Positions 11,901-23,130 of a stretch of DNA of 64,000 nt are shown in pieces (position 1 is the stretch's first letter; every line of letters starts with the position of its first letter). Source of the stretch: Torreya grandis (Eukaryota; Streptophyta; Pinopsida; Cupressales; Taxaceae). Under the pieces are notes generated by a model. That model searched no databases and had not been told where the DNA came from. It saw nothing but the letters and a program-made list of their open reading frames with translations. The DNA lies in assembly GCA_037957365.1 (NCBI GenBank), contig JARHVA010006305.1, positions 186,001 through 250,000 of the forward strand, in the 5' to 3' direction. The translations under genes were made by a program, and so were the position numbers.

Positions 11901-12840
11901 AGTGACTCCTTTGCTATGAAGGATTTTGGTGTTGCAAAGCAAATCCTTGGTATGAGGATTACTCATGATATAAAGGAGAGGAAGCCGGTTTTATCCCAAT
12001 CAAATTATGTGAATAAAGTATTGGAAAGGTTTAGAATGTTCGATGCTAAATCTGTTGGTACTCCTTTGGTAGGCCACTTTAGATTATCAAAGGAGCAATG
12101 TTCCAAGACAGAAGCTAAAAAACTTAAGATGTCCAAGGTACCTTATTCTTCAGTAGTTGGCAGCTTGATGTATGCCATGGTTTTTACTAGGCTAGATATT
12201 GCCCATGCAGTGGGAGTTATGAGCAGGTATATGAGTGATCCAGGTTATGAACATTGACAGGCAGTGAAATGGATTCTTTGATATTTGAGAGGAACCATTG
12301 ATGTTGCATTATGTTATGGTAGATCAGATACCACTTTACATGGTTATGTGTACTCAGATATGGTAGGGGATATTGATAACAAGAAGAGTATGACATGAGA
12401 TATATTTACTGTTGGAGATACAACGGTTAGTTGAATTTCCATGATATAGAAGGTTATGGCTTTGTTAACCATAGAGGCAGAGTATGTTGTTGCCATAGAG
12501 GATAACAAGGAGATGATTTGGTTATAGGAGTTATTTTGAGAGTTATGGCATGAGAAGGAAGTTAGGAGACTACACAGTGATAGTTAGAGTGCTATTCATT
12601 TGGCAAAGAATTCTGCTTTCCACTCGAGGATGAAACATATTTAGTTATGTTATCACTTCATCATGACAGCTTTGGAGGAGAACTTGGTGAAGTTGGAGAA
12701 GATTCATACTAGCTAGAATCCTGTGGATATGATGACTAAGGTGGTCACATTGAATAAATTGAGACTATGTTCAGATTTGGTTGGCCTTAGTGGTCATGGA
12801 GCAGTGATAGATTCTATTCAAGAGAAAAGGTCTCCAAGTG
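8958..12840 (+). pseudogene. Copia gag-pol polyprotein, unit 1, multiply stopped
   Basis: Gag starts at ATG 8958 (MGEEIRFRVEKFDG) with the UBN2-type gag domain. In order follow a degenerate zinc knuckle (CWHYGKSGNSKKDYW, about 9640), protease (WVLDLGASFHATP at about 9800, DSG changed to DLG), GAG-pre-integrase (WHYRLSHMSHKGMEIL), integrase core with HSNVWG where HTDVWG is usual (first catalytic Asp lost), reverse transcriptase (WEQAMDEEHRSFMENQTWDL, then YMDD at 11835-11846), and RNase H to about 12700. Many in-frame stops, e.g. TAG 9945-9947, TAG 10644-10646, TGA 12255-12257, and a few frameshifts kill it. Confidence 0.93.
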
Positions 12841-12846
12841 GGAGAT
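12836..12846 (+). promoter_or_regulatory. Polypurine tract of unit 1
   Basis: AAGTGGGAGAT directly abuts the TGTTGAG start of the middle LTR. The same sequence precedes the third LTR, and it is the plus-strand primer position in plant copia elements. Confidence 0.8.
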
Positions 12847-13870
12847 TGTTGAGTGTGGAGCCCTTTGGGGCTATTACATGACCTTGTTGGTACACTTTGG
12901 GGTCCTAGAGATCTCCAAGGATGTGGAGAGCACATTTTTCCTTTGCTCCTCATGTGGGTGAATATTATTAAATGTTTATTTAATAACCTTTATGTATACT
13001 TCCATGTTTGTTGGAAGTGGGATTGATTTCCTTGTTCTAGGGAATTAATTAATTATTTAATATTTCTATAATGCATTAGGAGAAAATTATTAAATAATAT
13101 ATTTAATAATTTTCATGATGTATTAAGAAAAAATATTAAATGATGTATTTAATTATTTTTATGATGCATTAGGAGGAGAAAAATTATTAAATGTAGTATT
13201 TAATAATTTTTGATGTATTATAGAAGTGGGTTGGACTTCCACATTGAAAGTTGTGCCATTTGGAGAGGAATGGTGTGTTCCTCCTATAAGGACCTTTTAG
13301 ATAGGCTTTGAAAGGTGTAAATGGCATGTCATCTTGTCGATAGAGCCTATCTTAGGTGAGGATGGCGAGTTTTATCTTGGTAGGATGTTTTCCACACCAT
13401 TTGCTATTTATATAGGGTGTGGTGTGACTTATGATAAGTTGTTGAATATTTTTTATTTTGTAGGTGTGGCTTTGGGAGATAGAGTCAAAAGTGAAGGTGT
13501 TCATTTATAGGGTGTGGTTTAACATCTTGTGAGATACAAAAAAGTGCAGGTGCAGGGGAAAGTACAAATTTTGTGCAACATTTTTTATAGGAGATTTTTC
13601 TATCTCTGTGAGAGTTCATTTTAATCTTGTTTTAGATTACTGATTTATTTGAGGACTTTCTTGGTGGATGTAGCCCACATTGGGTGAAACATGGTATATT
13701 TGTGTTATATGTTATTATTGGTTTTGTTCTCTCCTTTTATTCTTTCATTAAATTGTGGTTTGAAAGAATTGTTTCTGCATAATTAAATCTGATTTTCACA
13801 CATTTAAAATTTGGCTTTGTGATTTTAAGGTGGTTAAAAAAAATGATTTACATTCACTTAATTTTTAAAA
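12847..13870 (+). repeat. LTR 2 (middle) of copia dimer
   Basis: Serves as 3' LTR of unit 1 and 5' LTR of unit 2. Its end has decayed to TTTTTAAAA where the other LTRs read TTCCTAACA. By eye all three LTRs carry similar numbers of private changes. Confidence 0.92.
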
Positions 13871-13872
13871 AT

Positions 13873-13884
13873 TGGTATCAGAGC
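13873..13884 (+). promoter_or_regulatory. Primer-binding site, unit 2 (tRNA-Met type)
   Basis: Perfect TGGTATCAGAGC two bases after the middle LTR, complementary to initiator tRNA-Met. Confidence 0.9.
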
Positions 13885-13946
13885 TTTGGTGGTGTTTCAA
13901 TTGAAGTGGTAAATCATATGAAAGGTTATCAACATGAGTGGGAGCT

Positions 13947-16900
13947 ATGGGAGAAGAAATTAGATTCAGAGTTGAAAAATTTGATGATAATAATTTTGGT
14001 TTATGGAAAATGCAGATGGAGGGTTACTCTTATCAGAAGGAGCTTCAACTCCCTTTGGAGGGAAAAAGAGGACAACCTATAAGTATGAGTGATGCAGATT
14101 AGACATTACTTGATAGGAAGGCATTGGGAGCCATTCGGTTATGCCTTGCATCTTTTGTTGCATTTAACATTACAGATCAGACATCTACAAAAGATCTCAT
14201 GGATAAACTTGGAAATTTATATGAGAAACCCTCAACTTCAAATTATTTTTTTTATGAAAAGATTGTTTAACATGAAAATGTCTAAGAATGGTTTAATTCC
14301 TAATCATTTAAATGATTTTAATATCATTGTAAGTATGCTCACTTTAATTGGAATTAAGTTTGATGATGAAGTTAGATCTTTGCTAATTTTATGTTCTTTG
14401 CCAAATAGTTGGGATAGTTTGGTTATGGCTGTGAGTAATGCAGTCCTTGCCAAGAGAAGCTTGAATTTTCAGGATGTTATAGGTGTGATTCTTAGCGAGG
14501 AGATGCGAAGGAAAAGCATTGGTGAATCATCTTTAGGAAATTATTTGTCTATTGATACTAGAGGGAGGTAAAAAGACAAGAACAAAGGCAACCATGGAAA
14601 GTCAAAAGGTATTACTAAATGAATATCTAAAGCCAAGATGATATGCTAGCATTGTGGGAAGAGTGGACACTCAAAGAAGGATTATTGGTCTCTTCGGGAT
14701 AAGAAAGGAAACAAGGAAGAAACAAATGAAGTAAATGTGACATCAGGTAAAACTAGTCAAGATGTCTTAATTCTTTCTTTGGATAATTTTATTGAGTCTT
14801 GTGTATAAGATTCAGGGGCTTCTTTTCATGCCACCCCACTTAGGCATTATTTTTCTGATTATGTTCAAGATAATATAGGACATGTATATCTTGGTGATGA
14901 TGAACCATGTGAGATAGTAGGGAATGGTTCTATTCAGGTGAAAATTTAGAATGGAAACATATGGCTACTTAAGGATGTCAGACATGTGCCTATGTTGAGA
15001 TAGAATTTGGTTTCAATGGGGAAATTGGGCAATGAAGGATGTTCAGTTATGTTTACTGTAGATTCTTGGAAAGTTACCAAAAGATCTCTTGTGATTTTGA
15101 GAGGTAAGAAAGTTTGTATGTTATATTTGACTAATAATTTTGATTCTTGTGATTTAGTTTCTACAGATAGAAATACAACTATGTGACACTACAAGCTTGG
15201 TCATATGAGCCATAAGGTCATGGAGATCTTAAAAGATAAGTTGCCTAGATTGAAAGATCTAGATCTAGACTTCTGTGAGGATTGTGTGTATGGGAAACAA
15301 AAGTGAGTTAAGTTCCTAAAAGTTGGACCCACAAAAAAAGAGCACAAGTTAGAGTTGTTATATTCAGATGTATGGGGACCAAGTCAGGTATTTTCTATTG
15401 GTGGTTCCAATTATTATGTCACTTTTATTGATGATGCAACTAGGAAAGTTTAGATTTATTGTATTAAAAAGAAATCTGATGTATTTGACACTTTTAAGAA
15501 GTGGAAAGCCTTGGTTGAGAATGAAATAGGTCTCAAATTGAAATGTCTCAGATCAAATAATGGAGGTGAGTATTGTAGTAATGCTTTCTTTAATTATTGT
15601 TCTAACAATGGAATCTATAGGCAAAGGATAGTTTCAGAAACTCCATAGCAGAGTGGGGTTTCTAAAAGGATGAATATAATAATAGTTGAACGTGCTAGGA
15701 GCATGAGGTTACATGCTAGGTTGCCTTTACAGTTTTGGGTAGAAGCAGTTAACATGATAGTATATTTGATTAATAGAGGACCTTTTATGCCTTTGGATGG
15801 AGTTATTCCTGAACAAGCTTGGTCTGGTAAGAATGTTGATTATTGTTTTCTTAGATTCTTTAGATGTGAGGCTTTTACCCTCATCAAAAAAGAGAATAGG
15901 ACCAATTTAGAGGCTAAATCAGATAAATTCACATTTGTTGGATATGGTGAGGATGACTTTGGTTTCTGTTTATGGAGCATTAAAGATAAGAAAATATTTC
16001 GGTTTAGAGATGTAGTCTTTAATGAAAAAGCGATGTATAAGGATCAGTTACAGGAACATGAACAAGAATAAGAACAGGTATAGAAATAGGAATAGAAAGA
16101 GTACACACTATTGGATGACATTACAGATGACAAAGTATCTAATGAATTAGTTCAAAAATAATCTACACAAGGACCCCAAACTCCTATGGTAAGAAGATCT
16201 TCTAGGGTAAGAAAAGCACCAGAACATTTTTCTCCTTCTTTGAATTATTTGTTACTCACTGACAATGGAGAACTAGAGTGTTATGAGGAAGCAATGCAAG
16301 TAGATGTCAAGTTAAAATGGGAAGAAGCCATGGATGAAGAGCATAGATCTCTCAAGGAGAACCAAACATGGGATTTGGTAAGGATACCCAAGGGCAAGAG
16401 TGCATTGCCAAATGGGTGGATCTTCAAAATAAAAGAATAGGATCAAGGGAGAAAAAGGTATAAGGCTAGGATAGTGGTCAAGGGGTTTGTATAAAAATAA
16501 GGTATTGGTTTTGATGAAATTTACTCTCCTATTATAAAAATGACTTCTATTAGGACTGCTCTTGGTTTAGTTGCAGTTGAGGATTTGCACTTAGAACAGT
16601 TAGATGTGAAAATTGCTTTTCTTCATGGTGATTTGGATGAAGAGTTTTATATGAAGTAGCCATAGGGATATGAGGTCAAAGGGAAGGAGAACTATGTGTG
16701 TAGATTAAAGAAGAGCTTGTATGGCCTTAAACAAAATCCATGGCAATGGTATAAGAAATTTGATTATTTTATGTTGAAACAAGTATATCAAAGGTGAAAT
16801 TTTGACCATTGCGTGTACATCAAACATTTTGATGATGGTTCCTTTATTATTTTATGCTTGTGTTTGGATGACATGCTAGTTTTAGGAAAGAATAGACAAC

Positions 16901-17866
16901 ATATTCATATGCTCAAGAAACAACTTAGTAATTCTTTTGCTATGAAGGATTTGGGTGCTGAAAAACAAATCCTTGGTATGAGGATTACTCATGATAAGAA
17001 GAAGAGGAATCTAGTTTTATCCCAATCAGAGTATGTGAAGAAAGTCTTGGAAAGGTTTAGTATGTTTCATGCTAAATTTGTTGGTACTCCTTTGGTAGGC
17101 CATTTTAGATTATCAAAGGAGCAGTGTCCTAAGATGGAAGCTAAAAATATTAAGATGTCAAATGTACCTTATTCTTCAATAGTTGGGAGCTTGATGTATG
17201 CCATGGTTTATACTAGGCCAAATATTTCCCATGCAGTGGGAGTTGTGAGTAGGTATATGAGTGATCCAGGTTATGATCATTGACAGACAGTGAAATGGAT
17301 TCTTCAGTATCTGAGAGGAACCATTGATGTTGCATTATGTTATGGGGGATCAGATACCACTTTGCATGGTTATATGGACTTAGCTATGGTAGGGGATATT
17401 GATAGCATGAGGAGTATGATAGGATATATATTTACTATTAGAGATACAATGGTTAGTTAGATTTCTAGTATACCAAAGGTTGTGGCTTTGTCAACAATAG
17501 AGGCAGAGTATGTTGCTGCCACAGAGGCTATTAAGGAGATGATCTAGCTACAGTAGTTGTTTTGAGAGTTGGGGCATGAGAAGGAAGTTGGGAGACTACA
17601 CAGTGATAGTTAGAGTGCTATTCATTTGGCAAAGAACTCTGATTTCCACTCGAGGATGAAACATATTTAGTTATGTTATCACTTCATTAGTACAACTTTG
17701 GAGGAGAACTTGGTGAAGTTAGAGAAGATTCATACTAGCTAGAATCTTATGGATATGATGACCAAGGTGGTCACATTAGACAAATTGAGACTATGTTTAG
17801 ATTTGGTTGTCCTTATTGGTCATGGAGCAGTGATAGATTCTATTTAGGAGAAAAGGTCTCCAAGTG
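13947..17866 (+). pseudogene. Copia gag-pol polyprotein, unit 2, multiply stopped
   Basis: Same order as unit 1: gag from ATG 13947, zinc knuckle near 14640, protease with an intact DSG (about 14808-14820) but a TAA immediately before it, GAG-pre-integrase, integrase (the best open stretch is 15670-16071, FWVEAVNMIVYLINRGPFMP), reverse transcriptase from about 16270 with CLDD at 16861-16872 in place of YVDD, and RNase H to about 17760. Stops at 14947-14949, 15646-15648, 17281-17283, 17563-17565, 17611-17613, 17668-17670 and 17740-17742 sit at the same codons as in unit 1, so the two copies descend from an already defective template. Confidence 0.93.
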
Positions 17867-17872
17867 GGAGAT
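17862..17872 (+). promoter_or_regulatory. Polypurine tract of unit 2
   Basis: AAGTGGGAGAT immediately before the third LTR. Confidence 0.8.
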
Positions 17873-18884
17873 TGTTGAGTGTGGAGCCCTTTGGGGCTAT
17901 CACATGACCTTATTGGTACACTTTGGGGGCCTAAAGAGCTCCAAGGATGTGGGGAGTACATTTTTCATTTGCTCCTCATGTGGGTGAATATTATTAAATG
18001 TTTACTTAATTATTTTCATGTATACTTCCATGTTTGTTGGAAGTGGGATTGATTTCCTTGTTCTAGGGAATTAATTGTTTATTTAATATTTCTATAATGC
18101 ATTGGGAGAAAATTATTAAATGATGTATTTAATAATTTTCATGATGCATTAGGAAAAATTATTAAATGATGTATTTTACTTATTTCTATGATGCATTAGG
18201 AGGAGAAAAATTATTAAATGCAATATTTAATAATTTCTTGATGTATTATGGAAGTGGGTTGGACTTCCACATGGGAAGTTGTGTCATTTGGAGAGGAATG
18301 ACGTGTTCCTCCTCTAAGGACATTTTAGATATGCTTTGAAATGTGGAAATGACATGTCATCTTGTGGATAGAGCCTATACTAGGTGAGGATGATGAGTTT
18401 TGTCTTGGGAGGATGTTTTCCACACCATTTGCTATTTATACAAGGTGTGGTGTGACCTATGAGAGGTTGTTGAATATTTTTTATTTTGCAGGTGTGGCTT
18501 TGGGAGACAGAGTCAAAAGTGTAGGTGTTTTACAAAGTATAGGTGTTCATTTATAAGGTGTGGTTTAGCATCTTATGAGATACAAAAAATTATAGGTGCA
18601 GGTGAAAGTGCAACTTTTGTGCAACATTTTCTACAGGGGATTTTTCTATTTCTGTGAGATTTCATTGTAATCTTGTTTCAGATTATTGATTTATTTGAGG
18701 ACTTTCTTGGTAGATGTAGCCAACATTGGCTGAACCACGGTATATCTGTGTAGTGTGTTATTACTAGTTTTGTTCTATCCTTTTATGCTTTCATTAAACT
18801 GTGGTTTGAAGGAATTATTTACACATAATTAAATATGATTTTCACACATTTAAAATTTAATTTACATTCACTTAATTCCTAACA
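17873..18884 (+). repeat. LTR 3 of copia dimer
   Basis: Ends TTCCTAACA, then TGATC, the right half of the target duplication. Relative to LTRs 1 and 2 it lacks roughly 40 bp near 18860 and has a short insertion containing GTTTTACAAAGTATAG near 18530. Confidence 0.92.
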
Positions 18885-19652
18885 TGATCTTGATATTTAC
18901 CCTTGTGAAAAAAGTTTCTTGAATCCAGCCTGAAGGCTATTGGTGAATCAATGGGTGAGTATCTACAAATGCACTCAAATACTGATCATTTCTACCACAC
19001 TACTTTTGTTAAGATTTTGGTGAATATTAACACTTCTATGAATCTTCCTAAAAATATTATTTTGTAAGTTGGGGATCACTCTTGGTGCCAAACCTTGGAC
19101 TATGAAGGTTTTTTGTTTCATTGTCATAGCTATTTTAATATAGATCATTTGACAAAAAGCTGTAGTTTCCTATGGAAAAAGAAGGATTCCTCTAGGTGGA
19201 AAGACTCCCTCCTTGAACACCTATAGGTGCATGCTAAAAATGATTTAGATGATTCTGATAGCGATGATTATTCATCACCTTTAGAGGATCTTGAGGATCA
19301 TAAAAGTCCCCCTCATTTAAATATGTATTGATAAAGTATTTAATCTCTCCAAGGAAGGTTATGAACTCAATAGTCCCCTCTACTTTAGCCACCTCATCTG
19401 AGAATAATCCATAAATGGAATTATCTAGGATAAAAATCGAGGACTCAACAATGGAAGACAAATCATAGACCTATGTTATTGCAAAAGTCAAGGAAGGTTG
19501 GATAAAAGTTTAGAAAAGGAAAAAGGTAAAAAAACAATGGTTCAACCCTCCTGTATGTCCCTCCGCTCAGGGGGACTTTGAGCTGAATCTCCTTACTCAG
19601 AGGGACTTTGAGCAAATTCACAAAAGATAGTTACTGAAGGTATAAAATAATG
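18885..19652 (+). pseudogene. LINE ORF1, C-terminal part with degenerate zinc knuckle
   Basis: Continues the gene cut at 7862: after one target copy the frame reads LDIYPCEK. Much of the middle of the domain is missing; a second segment reads LKAIGESMGEYLQMH, then a CCHC-like knuckle CHSYFNIDHLTKSC in which the second Cys is Tyr, then an acidic stretch (DLDDSDSDDYSSPLEDLEDH), and a basic tail EGWIKV...KRKKVKKQW typical of plant LINE ORF1 ends. Stops occur (e.g. TAA near 19060, TAG near 19226). Assignment is by motif order only. Confidence 0.65.
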
Positions 19653-19980
19653 AAATCCTACTAAAAATCTATGAAAAATACATTGGTTTTAATGATGTAA
19701 ATAGTCTAGATGGATTATATTTTTTGATGATTATGCAAAAGACTGGCAAATGATTCACTGAAGCATCCTTGGTTGTTTCTTGGTTGATTGCAGTAGACTT
19801 GAAGCTCTATCTATTTTAACTCATTTTTTATTTTTGTCTTGTTGTTGTTGTGTCTATTTTGCCTAACCCATTACTACTAGTAGAGGTGTCCCATTTGTGT
19901 GTAAACGTCACATATTTCTATCCTTTGTTTTAAGTTTCAGGATCTTCAAAACCCGTGACCTTTAGCCTATCAAATAAAAT
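19653..19980 (+). mobile_element. LINE 3' end (no ORF2 seen)
   Basis: The tail CAGGATCTTCAAAAC...TTAGCCTATCAAATAAAAT matches the LINE tail at 58139-58192 (AGGATCCCTGTAAAAC...ACCCTATCAAAA). Only about 330 bp separate ORF1 from this end, so the endonuclease/reverse transcriptase ORF2 is absent, by deletion or because the family carries ORF1 only. Confidence 0.6.
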
Positions 19981-20470
19981 ATTAAATATTTTTTATTTTG
20001 TTATTAAATATATTCCTTGTTACATTATACATAATTTGACTCTGAATAATGCAACCCAACCGTTAATTTTATTTGAATTTTTTATTTTTTAATAAGAATT
20101 TTTGGTAAATAAAAATGACAAGGTCTACAACATGATAAAAAACTTAGTTTTTTTGTATTTTTTACTGAATAGTTTCTTTCTTATTATATAAATAAATTCC
20201 TTTATTCTTACCCTCATTTATGAAAGTATTGTGATCATCTAGATGCCATTTTTGTTGCCTTAGACATAGGTTTCAAATGATACACTTGTATTGGTGAAAA
20301 CATACAATATATCATTGATAATGTGTTTTTTACCTGCACATTTATCTTAATTACTAGATCATTTTCTAGATAAATGATTATTTTTATTTGATTGGATAAA
20401 AATCTTTTGAAATCAGAGTTATGAACTAGGGAGGTGAGGGTTTTGACAACTAGACACACATCTAGGTAAA
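19981..20470. other. AT-rich spacer
   Basis: No gene recognised. Part of it (about 20280-20400) resembles the AT-rich repeat module found at 23.5, 24.2 and 27.6 kb (aca-ttgataa...cctgcacattta). Confidence 0.5.
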
Positions 20471-21300
20471 ACAAAGAATCCCCCTAACAACCAAGTATAG
20501 TGAAGAGGGTTTGAAGGATCCCCAAACCTTAAACAAGTAAAATAAAGGTACCCATGACCTTGGTGAGACTAGAGAACATAAGGGTTTTAAGGGTTCCCAT
20601 AACTAAGTGTTTTAATAATCCCATAACCTGTAGTACATAAAGATGTTACTAAACAATGAATCTCAAAGGGATATCTCCCTTCATCATGTCTTCTCTGAGG
20701 ATATTGAAAACTAGAAGATCCATCAGTGAAGGATGTCTTCCACCACCATGGTCTTCCACACAACCTCCATATAGCAGAGTTATAGTGAGTGGGTTTATCT
20801 CCCCACTAAGATTCACAACCTATTCAAAGCATAACAAGGGAATTTTGAGGCTCTTGTAGCCGTTAACAAGAGAAATAAAGGTACACATGACCTTGGAAAA
20901 ATAAGGGAGTTTTAAGGTTCATGTAACTTGGTAAAACACAACAATAGATAAACTACATAATATGATTTTAAATGAAAAAGGAGGTCTTCCACCCACTATG
21001 TCTTCCACATAGCCACTGCATAGTTGAATCACAACAAGTGGGCTTATCTTCCCATTTATAACCACAACCTTTATGAAGTATATCAAGGGGGTTTTAAGGT
21101 TCTTGTAACCATTAAACATAAAAAGATGACACAAAATAGTGAATCTCAAAGGGTGAACCCCCTTTGTCATGTCATTCTTGAGGACACTGCTAGACAAAAG
21201 ACCATTTGGAGAAGAAGGTCTTCTGCCACTTGGGTCTTCCACCCAACCTCCACACTACCAAACATGATTTAATAAAATAATGGCCCCATAACCAATCTAA
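20471..21300. repeat. Degenerate repeat module A (GGGTTTTAAGG), first series
   Basis: Short motif near GAGGGTTTTAAGGATCCCATAACC recurs about six times (20506, 20580, 20833, 20908, 21087), mixed with a roughly 250-bp duplicated segment (around 20731 and 20980) that carries GGTCTTCCACC and GTGGGTTTATCTCCCCA. I recognise no protein. The same motif returns at 25.7-26.4 kb. Confidence 0.7.
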
Positions 21301-22270
21301 TTCTGTGAGATCCCATAACTTGGTGAGACTAAGGGTGGGCTCCTCTAACATCCACTCTCAAACTGTAGGAGGCCACCAAAAAACATAGTCCTATTAAACC
21401 TAGCAAAAGTCCTTCCATAGAGTTTAGTACTCCTCAAAACTGGTATTTCATAGAAATAAGAACTTTGAGATAAACCCGAATATTAATAGTGTTAGGATGA
21501 ATTAAATGGATTATTCCATTGTCTAGGCGATCATATAAGTTTAAAACATGGTCCCCTCTAATAACCATGTCATTCAATAGAACAGGGGAGTGGGTTCCTC
21601 TAACACCCATGTTGCCCCAAAAAAAATCCTAGGGTGGGATCCTCTATATTCTACCCCAATGAAGGACCATAGATAAACCAAATTACTTATAGTGCTCATG
21701 TGATATAAATGGATTTTTCCATTGTCCAAGCCATCAGAAGGGATTAAAGCATGGAATCCTCTAATATACATGCCACTTTAAAAACTAGGGGAGAGGGTTC
21801 CTCTAATATCCAACTTACCCCAAAAAAGGATCCTTGGGTGGGATCCTCCATCATCCACCCCATAGAAAAATCACAGAAGAAAACCCAATGTTGTTCTAGT
21901 TTTTTGGATTGAAATAAAATTTATGCTGTTGAAGGTCTTCTGCTCCTTCCACTCCTGAGACTTTTATGGGACTAGACTCTTCTCATAGAAACCCTAGGTA
22001 GATTCACTTCCTACCTGAGCAGGGGATCTTAAAGAAACCCAACAGGTGTTATGAATAACTTCTGCTTTAATTTTATTTTTCAAATTACACCTAGAAGTTC
22101 CCTTCTACCAGACTATAGAATTGATTCTTTCCCATCCAACTTGCCTTTTAGTATTAAGGGGGTTGTCATTGATGGCATGGACAACCCCCAAATCCACCCA
22201 AATCTAGGTCATCTTCATCTCCTCCTTGCCCTTATTTTCCTTCTCACCCATGTCCTATTGAAATAATTCT
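21301..22270. repeat. Degenerate repeat module B (TCCTCTAACATCC), first series
   Basis: GGGTGGGATCCTCTAACATCCACCC-like motifs recur at about 21330, 21590, 21630, 21755, 21800 and 21845. A segment with CCATTGTC(T/C)A(G/A)GC is duplicated (about 21471-21572 and 21675-21773). Non-coding as far as I can see. Confidence 0.65.
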
Positions 22271-22530
22271 CCTTCCACTCCTACTTACATCCATGCCAAA
22301 ATAGGTGTTCTAGTTTTTGGGCTCAAATTAGAATTTAAAATGCTGAAGGTTTTTCACACTGAAACTCTCCTACATAGCTTTCCAACCAAAATTATAGGGG
22401 ATGTCAGTGGTAAAATGGACTACCCCCAGTCCACACAAAACTAGGACATCTTCATCTCCTCCTTTCCCTTGCTTTCTTTCTCATCCATGTCCTAATGGAA
22501 GAAGTATCCTTTCACTCCTTCCACTCCCTT
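22271..22530. other. Repeat-flanking region
   Basis: It contains diverged relatives of the 63-bp unit (TGCTGAAGGTTTTTCACACTG near 22340) and a duplicated CATCTTCATCTCCTCCTT segment (22210 and 22448). No gene seen. Confidence 0.5.
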
Positions 22531-23130
22531 TGACTGAAGAAAAGTGAACTTCAAATTGCTGAAGATCTTATAGAGTTATCATTACTTCCTCCCACTCAAA
22601 TTGAAATTCAAGTTGAAGTTGCTGAAGGTGTTATGTAGTGATCATAACTTCCTCCCACTCAGATTGAAATTCAAATTAGAGTTTCTAAAGGTCTTTCATA
22701 GTTATCATTACTTCTTTCCACTTAGAATGAAGATCAAATTAAAAGTGATGAAGGTATTCCATAATTATCGTTATTTTCTCCCATTTAAATTAAAATTCAA
22801 AATAAAATTGCTAAAGGTCTTCCATAGTTACCGTTACTTCCTCCTACTCAGATTAAAATTCAAATTCTAATTGTTGAAGGTCTTCTACAGTTACTGTTAC
22901 TTCCTCTAGATCAGATTGAAATTCAAATTGAAATTGTTGGTCTTCCATAGTTACCATTACTTCCTCCTGCTCAGAGTGAAATTCAAATTAAAATTGCTGA
23001 GTATCTTCCATAGTTACCATTATTTCCTACCACTCAAAATGAAATTACTAAAGGTCTTTTGTAGTTACCATTGCTTCCTCCTACTTCGATTGAAATTCAA
23101 AGTTTAATTGCTGAAGGTCTTTCATAATTA
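22531..23130 (+). repeat. 63-bp tandem repeat array with 21-residue frame
   Basis: Units begin at 22594, 22657, 22720, 22783, 22846, about 22909, 22969, 23032 and 23083; lengths are 63 bp except 60 and 51, all multiples of three. A diverged unit precedes 22594. In one frame each unit reads like LKFKLKLLKVFHSYHYFLPLR, and the frame is open from about 22574 to 23107 except for a TAA at 22868-22870. The peptide resembles no family I know and there is no obvious start, so this is probably a satellite. The frame-keeping lengths are noted. Confidence 0.85.

Larger units (their letters stand above)
7863..18884 (+). mobile_element. Tandem dimer of a Ty1/copia element (LTR-int-LTR-int-LTR)
   Basis: Three LTRs of about 1.02 kb (7863-8881, 12847-13870, 17873-18884), each starting TGTTGAG and ending CTAACA or a decayed form, separate two full-length pol interiors of about 4 kb. 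TGATT precedes the first LTR and TGATC follows the last, one 5-bp target duplication with a single change; no duplication is evident at the middle LTR. The surrounding LINE frame is restored when the insert and one repeat are removed. The whole structure therefore behaves as one insertion, most simply explained by unequal recombination between LTRs. Both interiors share many stop codons. Confidence 0.92.

Noticed and set aside
22531..23130. CRISPR-like repeat array
   Set aside because: Units are contiguous with no unique spacers and the sequence is from a plant nuclear genome; it is a satellite.
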